Assembly: GCA_014804355.1 (NCBI GenBank)
Contig: JAAUZY010000059.1
Coordinates: forward strand, 1-64,000
From: Lachnospiraceae bacterium
GTDB lineage: Bacteria; Bacillota; Clostridia; Lachnospirales; Lachnospiraceae
Length of the DNA: 64,000 bases
Direction: 5' to 3'
Numbering within the stretch: the stretch's first letter is position 1; every line of letters starts with the position of its first letter. Below the pieces are notes generated by a model, which saw nothing but the letters and a program-made list of their open reading frames with translations, did not search any database and was not told where the DNA came from. The position numbers were made by a program, and so were the translations under genes. Shown piece after piece: positions 28,936 to 38,854 of the stretch.

Positions 28936-30795
28936 ATGAAGGAGAATGAAATTATGGCGATCGGTTATCTGACCATGCAGGCACGGACTGCGCACGAAGC
29001 GTTGCCCTTAAGCAGCGTACAGGTCACGGTTCTGGACGATGAGCAGAATCGTGTCTATGAACTGACGACAGATGAGAACGGCGAGACGAGAAAAGTGCCA
29101 TTGGAAACAGTGGACAAGAGTTACTCGCAGAATGAGAATTTTACGGGGACACCCTATGTAACATATAATGTACTCGCACAGGCGGAAGGATTTGACTCAG
29201 TGTTTGTCTCCGACATTCCTATTTTTGACGGAGAGCTGGCTACCCTTCCGCTTGTGCTTGTTCCGATGCAGGGGAGGCAGCGGACACAGACGGAGATTCC
29301 GGTGGGTGCACCGGCGGTTTCCATGGAAGGGGAACGGAATCAGGAGGGAAGCGTCGGGGGTAATGCAGTACCCTATGTATTACGGCAGGTCGCCATTCCG
29401 AATCCGATCACGGTGCATCTGGGAACACCGGCTTCCTCAGCCTCGAATGTGCAGGTATCTTTTCCTGATTATGTGAAAAATGTTGCCAGCAGCGAGATCT
29501 ATCCTACATGGCCGGAGGCGTCGCTGCGTGCGAATATCTACGCCATTATTACGTTTGCACTGAACAGAGTCTATACGGAGTGGTATCGCAGCAAAGGATA
29601 TTCCTTTGATATCACTAACAGCACAGCCTATGACCAGTATTTTGTGTACGGGCGGCCGATCTATGATTCTGTCAGCAGGATCGTGGATGAGATATTCAAT
29701 GAATATGTCCGCAGGCAGGGGCAGGAAGCGCCTTACTTCACATCCTTCTGCAACGGAACCACCGCTACCTGCAGTGGGCTGTCTCAGTGGGGGACAGTTA
29801 CGTTGGCGAATCAGGGATATACACCGATCCGAATCCTGCGTTATTATTATCCTGACGATGTGGAGATCGCACAGACGAATATTGTAACGAATGTGCTGAC
29901 TTCTTATCCGGGGACACCACTCAGGATAGGAAGTACGGGGCTGAATGTGCAGATCATTCAGAATTATTTAAACAGGATCAGACGGAATTACCCTGCGATA
30001 CCGGTCATTTCTGATGCGGAGGGAACGTTTGGAGACAGCACTCGGGCGGCAGTGATGAAGTTTCAGAGTATCTTCGGATTGGCAGCTGACGGAATCGTCG
30101 GTAAATCTACATGGTATAAGCTTTCCAGCCTGTATACGGCAGTCACCAGACTGGCGGAATTAGATAGTGAGGGAACAAATATCGGAATCGGCACCGTGCC
30201 GCCGAACATAGTGCTCCGGGAGGGAGCGAGAGGGCAGGATGTTATCACACTGCAGTATCTGCTCAGTATCATCTCGGAATACTATCCCGATGTTCCCGCC
30301 GTAGTACAGGACGGTATTTTCGGCAGTGGCACGCGGCAGGCAGTGAGCGCTTTTCAGAGAAGAATGGGACTGGTAGCAGACGGTGTTGTGGGACCGGCTA
30401 CATGGAGTGCGCTGTATCGGACTTATCAGGGGATCGGGCAGAATGTACCTTCCCCCAATCCTACACCCGGTACGTCACCCGGAACAGGCACAAGTTTCTT
30501 TGATTATACGGTGCGCTCCGGAGATACACTGTGGCTGCTGGCGAATCGGTTCGGCACGACGGTAGATGCGATCAAACAGTTGAACGGGTTGACCGGTGAC
30601 AGTCTGCGAATCGGTCAGGTTCTTAAGATTCCGTCAGGGCAGACCCAACAGTATTTCAATTATACGGTGCGCTCCGGGGATACACTATGGCTGCTGGCAA
30701 ATCGGTTCGGCACGACGGTGGATGCCATCAGACAGTTGAACGGATTGACCGGTAGTGCTCTGCAGATCGGGCAGGTACTGCGGATTCCTACATGA
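28936..30795 (+). CDS. SpoIID/LytB-like domain protein with two PG-binding domains and two LysM repeats
   Basis: VASSEIYPTWPEASLRANIYAI, CSGLSQWGTVTLANQGYTPIRILRYYYPDD; two PG_binding_1 repeats; FDYTVRSGDTLWLLANRFGTTVDAIKQLNGL and near-copy. Confidence 0.7.
   Translation: MKENEIMAIGYLTMQARTAHEALPLSSVQVTVLDDEQNRVYELTTDENGETRKVPLETVDKSYSQNENFTGTPYVTYNVLAQAEGFDSVFVSDIPIFDGELATLPLVLVPMQGRQRTQTEIPVGAPAVSMEGERNQEGSVGGNAVPYVLRQVAIPNPITVHLGTPASSASNVQVSFPDYVKNVASSEIYPTWPEASLRANIYAIITFALNRVYTEWYRSKGYSFDITNSTAYDQYFVYGRPIYDSVSRIVDEIFNEYVRRQGQEAPYFTSFCNGTTATCSGLSQWGTVTLANQGYTPIRILRYYYPDDVEIAQTNIVTNVLTSYPGTPLRIGSTGLNVQIIQNYLNRIRRNYPAIPVISDAEGTFGDSTRAAVMKFQSIFGLAADGIVGKSTWYKLSSLYTAVTRLAELDSEGTNIGIGTVPPNIVLREGARGQDVITLQYLLSIISEYYPDVPAVVQDGIFGSGTRQAVSAFQRRMGLVADGVVGPATWSALYRTYQGIGQNVPSPNPTPGTSPGTGTSFFDYTVRSGDTLWLLANRFGTTVDAIKQLNGLTGDSLRIGQVLKIPSGQTQQYFNYTVRSGDTLWLLANRFGTTVDAIRQLNGLTGSALQIGQVLRIPT
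30505..30792 (+). repeat. Near-identical tandem LysM-encoding repeats, 156-bp period
   Basis: Units start TATACGGTGCGCTCCGG at 30505 and 30661 with few differences. Confidence 0.85.
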
Positions 30796-30853
30796 TTTTA
30801 TGCTCGGCGGTATGATCGCGGTAACAAGCGGTGGTTCCGCCGGGCTCTTTTTC

Positions 30854-30886
30854 ATTCTATAGGAAATTGCTCGTTTATGTACGAGT
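30854..30886 (+). repeat. 33-bp intergenic repeat copy 1
   Basis: ATTCTATAGGAAATTGCTCGTTTATGTACGAGT, identical to 39972-40004. Confidence 0.9.
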
Positions 30887-30917
30887 TTGTTCAATTTAAA
30901 AAATATTGTAAGGATAC

Positions 30918-30960
30918 TTGACAAATAAACAGATATATGTTCAAATGTTCATATGAAATA
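30918..30960 (+). promoter_or_regulatory. Promoter with TTCA/TGAA operator-like repeats upstream of the P-type ATPase
   Basis: TTGACA 30918-30923; overlapping ATGTTCAAATGTTCA direct repeat and TTCATATGAA palindrome. Confidence 0.45.
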
Positions 30961-31047
30961 AAAATATGAGCAGATGGCAGTCGAGAAATCAGAGCAGGGC
31001 AAGAAAAATCTGTTGTCTGTTAAGAATAACAGGAGAAGGTGGATATT

Positions 31048-32916
31048 ATGACAAAGAAACAAAAGAAAGTGTTAATACGGATAATCATATCTGCGGTACT
31101 GGTAGTGGGATTTAATTTTATTCCGGTGGAGAATCCTTATATAAAGCTGGCACTTTTCATGATTCCGTATCTCATTATCGGATATGATATCCTGAAGAAA
31201 GCGGTTATGGGAATTATTCACGGTCAAGTGTTTGACGAGAATTTTCTGATGGCGGTAGCGACGGTAGGTGCGATCGCGCTGGGAGAGTACCTTGAGGGAA
31301 CGGCGGTTATGCTGTTTTATCAGATCGGAGAACTATTTCAGAGCTATGCAGTGGGTAAGAGCCGCAGGAATATCACTGCACTGATGGATATCCGTCCGGA
31401 TTATGCCAATGTGGAGCTGGACGGAGAACTTAAGCAGGTAGACCCCGATGAAGTGGCGGTGGGATCTGTCATCACGGTGCAGCCGGGGGAAAAGGTGCCC
31501 ATCGACGGCGTAATCGTGAGCGGCTCATCTACGCTGAATACCAGTGCATTAACGGGGGAGAGCCTGCCCAGAGAGGCGGCGGAAGGTGATGAAGTGATCA
31601 GCGGATGTGTCAATATGTCCGGTGTGCTTCGAATCAGGACAACGAAGGAGTTTGGCGAGTCAACCGTATCTAAGATTCTTGATCTGGTGGAGAATTCCAG
31701 CATGAAAAAGTCCAGATCCGAGAACTTTATTACAAGATTTGCAAAGTATTATACACCCGCAGTCTGTATAGGCGCGCTGGCGCTGGCGCTCGTTCCTCCT
31801 GTGGTTAATCTGCTGTTGGGAAATCCCGCGGGATGGTCAGACTGGCTGATCAGAGCATTAACGACGCTGGTTATCAGCTGTCCTTGTGCATTGGTAATCT
31901 CTATTCCGTTAAGCTTCTTCGGGGGAATCGGCGGCGCTTCCGCGAAGGGAATTTTGGTAAAGGGCTCCAACTATCTGGAAGCACTTTCGCAGACGGCGTA
32001 TGTGGTCTGTGATAAAACCGGGACTTTGACTAAGGGTGTTTTCGAAGTGACATATATGGAAGCGGCGGACGGCGTTTCAAAGGAAGAGCTATTGGAAACG
32101 GCGGCTTATGCTGAGAATTATTCCAATCATCCCATCAGTAAGAGCTTAAAAGAAGCCTATAGTAAGCCCATTGATCCTGCAAGAGTCACGGACGTGGAAG
32201 AGATCGGAGGTCATGGCGTGACGGCTGTGGTGAACGGAAGACGGGCAGCGGTCGGTAATGTGAAACTGATGAAAAAGTTAAATATTCCTTATCTGGTACC
32301 GGAGAAGACGGGAACAGAAGTACATGTGGCGATTGATGGCAAATATGCCGGATATATTCTGATTTCGGATGTGATCAAGGACAATGCTAAAGCGGCGGTT
32401 TCCGGCTTGAAATCGGCCGGAGTTAAGCAAGTAGTTATGTTAACCGGAGATGCGAAAAAGGTGGCGGATGCAGTGGCGGCGGAACTCGGGGTAGATGTAG
32501 TCAAGAGTGAGCTTTTGCCGGCTGACAAGGTTGGCGAGGTGGAGAAGCTTCTGGCATCGAAGGATAAAAAAGAAAAACTGGCATTCGTAGGAGACGGCGT
32601 AAATGATGCCCCCGTATTATCCCGTGCTGATCTGGGAATCGCCATGGGGGCGCTGGGAGCGGATGCGGCAATCGAAGCGGCAGATATTGTGCTGATGGAC
32701 GATGATCCGGAGAAGATCGCGACCGCGATCAATATTTCGAGAAAGACCCTGCGCATTGTGCACCAGAATATAGCCTTTGCACTGGCAGTCAAGTTTATCT
32801 GTTTAGGATTAGGTGCGGTGGGAACGCTCAATATGTGGTGGGCGATCTTCGCGGATGTGGGTGTTATGATCCTGGCGGTATTAAATGCGACCAGGGCGCT
32901 CAAGTATCGTCAGTAA
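31048..32916 (+). CDS. Heavy-metal translocating P1B-type ATPase (Zn/Cd type)
   Basis: SCPCALVISIPL, CDKTGTLTKG, GDGVNDAPVLSRADLG. Confidence 0.9.
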   Translation: MTKKQKKVLIRIIISAVLVVGFNFIPVENPYIKLALFMIPYLIIGYDILKKAVMGIIHGQVFDENFLMAVATVGAIALGEYLEGTAVMLFYQIGELFQSYAVGKSRRNITALMDIRPDYANVELDGELKQVDPDEVAVGSVITVQPGEKVPIDGVIVSGSSTLNTSALTGESLPREAAEGDEVISGCVNMSGVLRIRTTKEFGESTVSKILDLVENSSMKKSRSENFITRFAKYYTPAVCIGALALALVPPVVNLLLGNPAGWSDWLIRALTTLVISCPCALVISIPLSFFGGIGGASAKGILVKGSNYLEALSQTAYVVCDKTGTLTKGVFEVTYMEAADGVSKEELLETAAYAENYSNHPISKSLKEAYSKPIDPARVTDVEEIGGHGVTAVVNGRRAAVGNVKLMKKLNIPYLVPEKTGTEVHVAIDGKYAGYILISDVIKDNAKAAVSGLKSAGVKQVVMLTGDAKKVADAVAAELGVDVVKSELLPADKVGEVEKLLASKDKKEKLAFVGDGVNDAPVLSRADLGIAMGALGADAAIEAADIVLMDDDPEKIATAINISRKTLRIVHQNIAFALAVKFICLGLGAVGTLNMWWAIFADVGVMILAVLNATRALKYRQ

Positions 32917-32977
32917 AATAAGGCGCTGAAAAGCTGAAGCCAGGCAATAAAAAATATGTTAACATATATACAAAATA

Positions 32978-33214
32978 GTGATAGTAAAAATGCGGTTGAT
33001 GAGGCAACGAGGAAGCTGGATCTTATGTGATGAAGTAAGGGAGGAAGTCACAAAGGAAGTGCAGGAACAGGACATAAGAACCGTTGTAGAAATGTTTCAG
33101 GAATATCATGAAACAAAAGAGAATGCTGTTACCAAAATTCGCAGCAAATTTCCCGAGTGTGCAGATAGAGCTGAGGAATTGCTGGAGAAATACTGGCAGG
33201 ACTGTATCTGTTAG
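32978..33214 (+). CDS. Short hypothetical protein
   Basis: Coding-like C-terminal sequence; no firm family. Confidence 0.3.
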   Translation: MIVKMRLMRQRGSWILCDEVREEVTKEVQEQDIRTVVEMFQEYHETKENAVTKIRSKFPECADRAEELLEKYWQDCIC

Positions 33215-33302
33215 TAAAAGAAGATATAAATACAAGTTATGTTATACATAACAAATATTGATTTTACTTATAATGATTCATGCGATATAATCAAATAGTA
33301 AG

Positions 33303-33326
33303 AAACGGACGCAATACGTCCGTTTT
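33303..33326. terminator. Hairpin terminator upstream of purA
   Basis: AAACGGACG-CAATA-CGTCCGTTT + T. Confidence 0.6.
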
Positions 33327-33419
33327 AACTATGAAGGAAATATGCAGATGAGACATCATATTGGGTAAACTTAAGAATATGCGAGATAAATCTGCGGGCA
33401 TGAAAAAGGAGGAATCACA

Positions 33420-34712
33420 ATGGTTAAAGCGGTGGTGGGCGCCAATTGGGGAGACGAAGGCAAAGGAAAGATCACTGATATGCTGGCGGAGAAAGCGGAT
33501 ATTATCGTACGCTTTCAGGGAGGGGCCAATGCGGGGCATACGATTGTCAATAATTATGGTAAGTTTGCACTGCACACGTTACCGTCGGGCGTTTTCTACG
33601 GTCACACGACGAGTGTGATCGGCAACGGCGTTGCTCTGAATATTCCGATTCTGATGAATGAGATCAAGTCGATCACAGACCGGGATGTCCCCATGCCGAA
33701 AATTCTCGTGTCAGACAGATGTCAGATGGTTATGCCATATCATATTCTGTTTGATCAGTATGAGGAGGAAAGACTTGGCGGTAAGTCTTTTGGTTCTACC
33801 AAATCGGGAATCGCACCTTTTTATTCGGATAAGTATGCGAAGATCGGTTTTCAGGTGAGTGAACTCTTCGATGAGGAACGTTTGAGTGAAAAAGTAGAGC
33901 GTGTCTGTGAGACTAAGAATGTAATTCTTGAGCATTTATATCATAAGCCGTTGATCGATCCGACAGAACTGCTTAATACATTGAAGGGATATCGTGAGAT
34001 GATAGAGCCATATGTATGCGACGTGTCCGCATATCTGGATCAGGCATTAAAAGACGGTAAGACTGTGCTTCTGGAAGGGCAGCTGGGTACATTAAAAGAT
34101 CCTGACCACGGCATTTATCCTATGGTAACATCTTCTTCCACACTGGCGGCCTTCGGTGCCATCGGTGCGGGATTGCCGCCTCATGAGATCAAGGAGATCA
34201 TTACCGTGTGCAAGGCGTATTCTTCGGCCGTAGGGGCAGGCGCTTTTGTATCGGAAATATTCGGAGATGAGGCGGATGAACTTCGACGCAGAGGCGGTGA
34301 CGGCGGTGAGTTCGGCGCTACGACAGGACGACCCCGACGTATGGGATGGTTCGACTGTGTGGCTTCCAAGTACGGGTGCAGACTGCAGGGTACCACAGAC
34401 GTGGCATTTACGGTGTTAGATGTGCTGGGATATCTGGATGAGATACCGGTGTGTGTAGGCTATGAAGTGGACGGAGAGGTGACGACGGACTTCCCTGTCA
34501 CGTGTAAATTAGAAAAAGCTAAGCCGGTGTTAAAGAAGCTTCCGGGCTGGAAATGCGAAATCAGGGGTATCAAGAGTTATGAGGAGCTTCCGGAAAACTG
34601 CCGCAAGTATGTGGAATTTATCGAGGAGCAGATCGGATACCCGATCACGATGGTTTCCAACGGACCGGGCAGAGAGGATATTATCTATCGGAAGAGCCCT
34701 CTTAGCCGGTAG
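33420..34712 (+). CDS. purA: Adenylosuccinate synthase
   Basis: GANWGDEGKGKITDMLAE, QGGANAGHTIV, GEFGATTGRPRRMGWFD. Confidence 0.96.
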   Translation: MVKAVVGANWGDEGKGKITDMLAEKADIIVRFQGGANAGHTIVNNYGKFALHTLPSGVFYGHTTSVIGNGVALNIPILMNEIKSITDRDVPMPKILVSDRCQMVMPYHILFDQYEEERLGGKSFGSTKSGIAPFYSDKYAKIGFQVSELFDEERLSEKVERVCETKNVILEHLYHKPLIDPTELLNTLKGYREMIEPYVCDVSAYLDQALKDGKTVLLEGQLGTLKDPDHGIYPMVTSSSTLAAFGAIGAGLPPHEIKEIITVCKAYSSAVGAGAFVSEIFGDEADELRRRGGDGGEFGATTGRPRRMGWFDCVASKYGCRLQGTTDVAFTVLDVLGYLDEIPVCVGYEVDGEVTTDFPVTCKLEKAKPVLKKLPGWKCEIRGIKSYEELPENCRKYVEFIEEQIGYPITMVSNGPGREDIIYRKSPLSR

Positions 34713-34781
34713 GGGTATAGCAGCGGTTAGGAACAGAATGCATATGCTGTATGTACAATAAGATAATTTAACGACGAAATA

Positions 34782-34813
34782 AAAGGCAGCGATTTAAATT
34801 CGTTGCCCTTTAT
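34782..34813. terminator. Terminator-like hairpin after purA
   Basis: AAAGGCAGCGA / TCGTTGCCCTTT (one bulge). Confidence 0.5.
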
Positions 34814-35038
34814 ATTTTTATAGGAATTTGGAAACCGTCCGCGAGGACTGCTGAAATAGTCGTCGTATTCTATGCACTTTTTGCCGTTTTGCATCGGATA
34901 ATCTGCAAGACTTAGCAAGAAACGTGTAAAACGAAAGAAGAAGGTATGCGTATATAAAAATAAGACAGATTGTGATATACTATATGCAGTAAAAGTGAGA
35001 AGTGTCTGAATACAGACGCAAGAAAAGGAGGGAAATCT

Positions 35039-35785
35039 ATGTTGCTGGAAAACAAGGTTGCGATTATTACAGGCGGGAGCAGAGGGATCGGTTATGCGAC
35101 TGTCGAGGCTTTTGTACAGGAGGGCGCCAAGGTAGTGCTATGTGCCAGCAGGCAGGAAACGGCAGATCAGGCTGTGGCGAAGTTAAAGGAAACATATGCG
35201 GATGCGGTAGTGGAGGGCATCTTCCCGAATCTGTCTGAATATTCGGCCGTGAAGGCAGCTTTTGACGAGGTGGCTGGGAAGTACGGAAAGATCGATATTC
35301 TGGTTAATAATGCGGGAATGTCGGAGAGCACTCCTTTTACGGAATATACGGAAGATCTGTTTAGTAAGGTCATGGATTTAAACCTTAAGGCTGTATACAA
35401 CTGCACCAAAGCGGCAAGCGAGCATATGGTGGCAGCGGGCAGCGGTGTCATTCTGAACACCTCCTCCATGGTGAGTGTATACGGGCAGCCGGCGGGAGTT
35501 GCCTATCCTACATCTAAATGGGCAGTCAATGGATTTACTTTATCTCTCGCCAGAGAAATGGGACCGAAGGGAATCCGGGTCAATGCGGTGGCACCCGGCA
35601 TCACATATACCGATATGATGCGTGCAGTTCCGAAAGAAGTGATCGATCCGATGATTGCACAGATTCCGCTGCGGCGCATGGGACAACCGGAGGATATCGC
35701 CAATGCTTTTGTATTCCTCGCATCGGATAGGGCCTCTTATATCAGCGGTGAGATTCTGCATGTGGATGGGCTGGCGAGAAGCTGA
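35039..35785 (+). CDS. SDR family oxidoreductase (3-oxoacyl-ACP reductase-like)
   Basis: AIITGGSRGIGYATVEAF, NNAG, YPTSKWAVNGFT. Confidence 0.85.
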   Translation: MLLENKVAIITGGSRGIGYATVEAFVQEGAKVVLCASRQETADQAVAKLKETYADAVVEGIFPNLSEYSAVKAAFDEVAGKYGKIDILVNNAGMSESTPFTEYTEDLFSKVMDLNLKAVYNCTKAASEHMVAAGSGVILNTSSMVSVYGQPAGVAYPTSKWAVNGFTLSLAREMGPKGIRVNAVAPGITYTDMMRAVPKEVIDPMIAQIPLRRMGQPEDIANAFVFLASDRASYISGEILHVDGLARS

Positions 35786-35866
35786 GTATGGCCGCGGACA
35801 ATAAGAAAAGGCGGCAGAAAGCGTACGGGCAATATATGCGGTGATAGATTTGGAGTTATGTAAACT

Positions 35867-36742
35867 ATGAACAACTTAGAGTATTATAAAGTATTCTATC
35901 ATGTGGCAACGACCGGAAGTCTGACGATGGCTGCGAAAGAACTGAATATTTCGCAGCCGGCAGTCAGCCAGTCCGTCAGGCAGCTGGAGACAGCGTTGGG
36001 GACGAAGCTTTTTACGAGGGCATCGAAAGGGGTACGGCTGACGGGAGAAGGCAGCCTGCTCTATGGCTATGTGGCGAAGGGATATGAACAGATCAGGCTG
36101 GGAGAGCAGAAGCTGGAACAGATGCTGAATCTGGAACTGGGTGAGATTCACATCGGAGCCAGTGACATGACACTGCAATTCTATCTGCTGCCTTATTTGG
36201 AGCAATTTCATGAGAAATATCCCCATATTAAGGTAATGGTCAGTAATGCGCCTACTCCGGAGACGTTGCGTAATCTGAATGAGAATAAAATTGATTTCGG
36301 TGTGGTGAGCACACCTTTTGACAATCCGGGCGGTCTGCAGGTGGCGAATGTGCGGGAGATTGAAGATGTATTCGTGGCGGGACGGAAGTTTATCAGCTAT
36401 AAGAACCGCATGTTAGACTTGCAGGAATTAGAAAAAATGCCTATTATTTATCTGGAGGGTGCGACCAGCACGAGAAGCTATATGGATTCTTTTTTGCAGA
36501 AAAACAACGTGTACGTCCGGCCCGAGTTTGAACTGGCGACCAGCGATATGATCGTGCAGTTTGCCTTGCGCAATCTGGGTGTGGGATGTGTCGTTCGGGA
36601 CTTTGCAAGGGAGTATCTGGAGGATGGAAGACTGTTTGAACTGAGGTTTAACATGATCATACCGAAGCGGCATTTCTGTGTGGTGACGAATCCCAGGAAT
36701 CCACTGTCGGCGGCGGCGCGGAGTATGCTGGAGCTGCTGTGA
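35867..36742 (+). CDS. LysR family transcriptional regulator
   Basis: N-terminal HTH EYYKVFYHVATTGSLTMAAKELNISQPAVSQSVRQLE. Confidence 0.93.
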   Translation: MNNLEYYKVFYHVATTGSLTMAAKELNISQPAVSQSVRQLETALGTKLFTRASKGVRLTGEGSLLYGYVAKGYEQIRLGEQKLEQMLNLELGEIHIGASDMTLQFYLLPYLEQFHEKYPHIKVMVSNAPTPETLRNLNENKIDFGVVSTPFDNPGGLQVANVREIEDVFVAGRKFISYKNRMLDLQELEKMPIIYLEGATSTRSYMDSFLQKNNVYVRPEFELATSDMIVQFALRNLGVGCVVRDFAREYLEDGRLFELRFNMIIPKRHFCVVTNPRNPLSAAARSMLELL

Positions 36743-36831
36743 CGAATCGACTGTAGGACGCTTCAGGAGAAAGGCTGTAATGAAAGAGCTTTACCTGAGA
36801 AGAAAAGCGATGAAACGGAGAGAAAATCAAC

Positions 36832-37437
36832 ATGATTACGACAATTATATTTGACATCGGCAATGTGCTTGCGGATTTTACGTGGAAGGAACACTTTGAG
36901 AGATTCGGGTATGATGCGCAGATGGTGGAGCGTATTGCCGAGGCGACGGTCAAGAATCCGGCGTGGAGTGAAATTGACAGAGGTGCTATGAAAGAAGAGG
37001 ATATCATACGGGAGTTCATAGCGGCGGATCCGGACATTGAAGAAGATATCCGTAAGGTACTGAAGAATGTTGAAACAATAGTAGCGCGAAATGACTATGC
37101 GATTCCGTGGATTCAGGAGTTAAAGAGTAAGGGCTACCGGACATTGTATCTGTCTAATTTCTCAGAAAAAGCAGAACGAGAGTGTGCGCGTGCACTGGAT
37201 TTTATCCCATATATGGACGGCGGTATTTTGTCATATCAGGAAAAGGTGATCAAGCCCATGCCGGAGATTTATCAGTTGTTGATCGACCGATATGATCTTG
37301 TGCCGGAAGAATGCGTCTTTATGGATGACACACAGGCGAATCTGGTTGGAGCGGAGAAATTTGGCATACATACGATCCATTTTCTGAATCAGGCACAGGC
37401 GATTGCGGAACTGCAGAAGCTGGGAGTCGATGCATAA
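36832..37437 (+). CDS. HAD family hydrolase
   Basis: IIFDIGNVLADF...LYLSNFS...VIKPMPEIY...FMDDTQANL. Confidence 0.88.
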   Translation: MITTIIFDIGNVLADFTWKEHFERFGYDAQMVERIAEATVKNPAWSEIDRGAMKEEDIIREFIAADPDIEEDIRKVLKNVETIVARNDYAIPWIQELKSKGYRTLYLSNFSEKAERECARALDFIPYMDGGILSYQEKVIKPMPEIYQLLIDRYDLVPEECVFMDDTQANLVGAEKFGIHTIHFLNQAQAIAELQKLGVDA

Positions 37438-37445
37438 GAGAAAAT

Positions 37446-37526
37446 AAAAGCTATCCTTCCGATAGCCGTATCTGCACGCGAATAAGCAGCAGATACGGAC
37501 GTATCATGTGAAGAGGGATAGCTTTT
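37446..37526. terminator. Bidirectional nested terminator between HAD and fprA-like genes
   Basis: AAAAGCTATCC ... GGATAGCTTTT enclosing CCGTATCTG/CAGATACGG. Confidence 0.75.
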
Positions 37527-37532
37527 TACTAC

Positions 37533-38687
37533 TTATTTGAGCAATTCTTCGGCCAGCGCTTCAATCTGTGCCCTACTCTCGTCATTTAGCGCAGATTTGA
37601 TCTGAACCGTATTTTCCGCAAATGTAATGTTCTTGCAGTTTTCCAGTTTAGCGCGCATAACCTTCGCCGCCATCGGTGCCCATGATCCGTTTTCGATGAG
37701 GGCAACGGTGCGGTTCTGATAATTATGTGAGATCAGCTCGTCGATAAATTCCCGCATATACGGAAAGATTTCCGTGTTGTAGGTGGTGGTGGCAAGTACC
37801 AGTTTGCCGTAACGGAAAGCGTCTTCCATACATTCCGCCATATCCTCACGTGCAAGATCGGCCGTAACGACTTTCGGGCAGCCTTTTTCCGTGAGCTTTG
37901 CGGCAAGGAGTTCCGCTGCAGCTTTCGTGTTGCCGTAAACGGAGGTGTAGGCGATCATAATGCCTTCTGACTCCACGCCGTAGGAAGACCAGATCTGATA
38001 TAGGTTTACATAATATTCCAAATTCTCTTTTAAGACCGGACCATGTAAAGGACAGATTGTCTGGATATCAAGGGCAGCAGCTTTTTTCAACAGGTTCTGT
38101 ACCTGCATGCCATACTTGCCTACAATACCGAAATAGTAGCGGCGTGCTTCGCAGGCCCAGTCTTCGTCCGCATCCAAGGCGCCGAATTTACCGAATCCGT
38201 CGGCGGAGAAGAGTACTTTATCCAGGCTGTCATAGGTGACCATGACTTCGGGCCAGTGAACCATCGGAGCGGCGATAAACTGTAAGGTGTGCGAGCCGAG
38301 TTCGAGCGTATCGCCTTCTTTGATAATCTGCCGCCTGTCGGCATAGTCCGTACCGAAGAACTGGCGCATCATGTTAAATGCGGGCGCGGATGCCACGATA
38401 ACGGCATCTGGATAGGCCTTGACAAATGTGTCGATGTTAGCGGAGTGATCCGGCTCCATGTGCTGTATGATCAGGTAGTCCGGGGTACGTGTTCCGAGAA
38501 CTTCCTTCAGATTTTGCAGCCATTCTTCGCCAAAGTGAGCATCTACTGTGTCGAGGACGGCAATCTTGTCGTCGATGATCACATAGGAATTGTATGCCAT
38601 TCCGTTTTCTACGATATACTGCCCCTCGAAGAGGTCGATATCGTGGTCGTTTACGCCTATGTATTGAATGTCTTTCGTGATCTGCAT
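37533..38687 (-). CDS. FprA family A-type flavoprotein (flavodiiron)
   Basis: IIQHMEPDHSAN (H-x-E-x-D-H), YTSVYGNTKAAAELLA flavodoxin motif. Confidence 0.9.
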   Translation of the reverse strand: MQITKDIQYIGVNDHDIDLFEGQYIVENGMAYNSYVIIDDKIAVLDTVDAHFGEEWLQNLKEVLGTRTPDYLIIQHMEPDHSANIDTFVKAYPDAVIVASAPAFNMMRQFFGTDYADRRQIIKEGDTLELGSHTLQFIAAPMVHWPEVMVTYDSLDKVLFSADGFGKFGALDADEDWACEARRYYFGIVGKYGMQVQNLLKKAAALDIQTICPLHGPVLKENLEYYVNLYQIWSSYGVESEGIMIAYTSVYGNTKAAAELLAAKLTEKGCPKVVTADLAREDMAECMEDAFRYGKLVLATTTYNTEIFPYMREFIDELISHNYQNRTVALIENGSWAPMAAKVMRAKLENCKNITFAENTVQIKSALNDESRAQIEALAEELLK

Positions 38688-38854
38688 AGTGAGTCTCCTT
38701 TTTATGATATATTTGGGGTTTGAAAAAATACATCGATTTTTCATTGCGATGCTATATTAGTATAACCCCTTTTAAAAAGCTTGACAAGATTTTGTGTCGG
38801 TTCAGTCTGGCAGGCCGGCAGGAAAGTTGTTTTTTATATGCGGCAAAACCGGTC

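Noticed and set aside
31749-32903. Minus-strand ORFs of 73-204 aa opposite the P-type ATPase
   Set aside because: Ser/Ala/Thr-rich antisense shadows of a well-supported CDS
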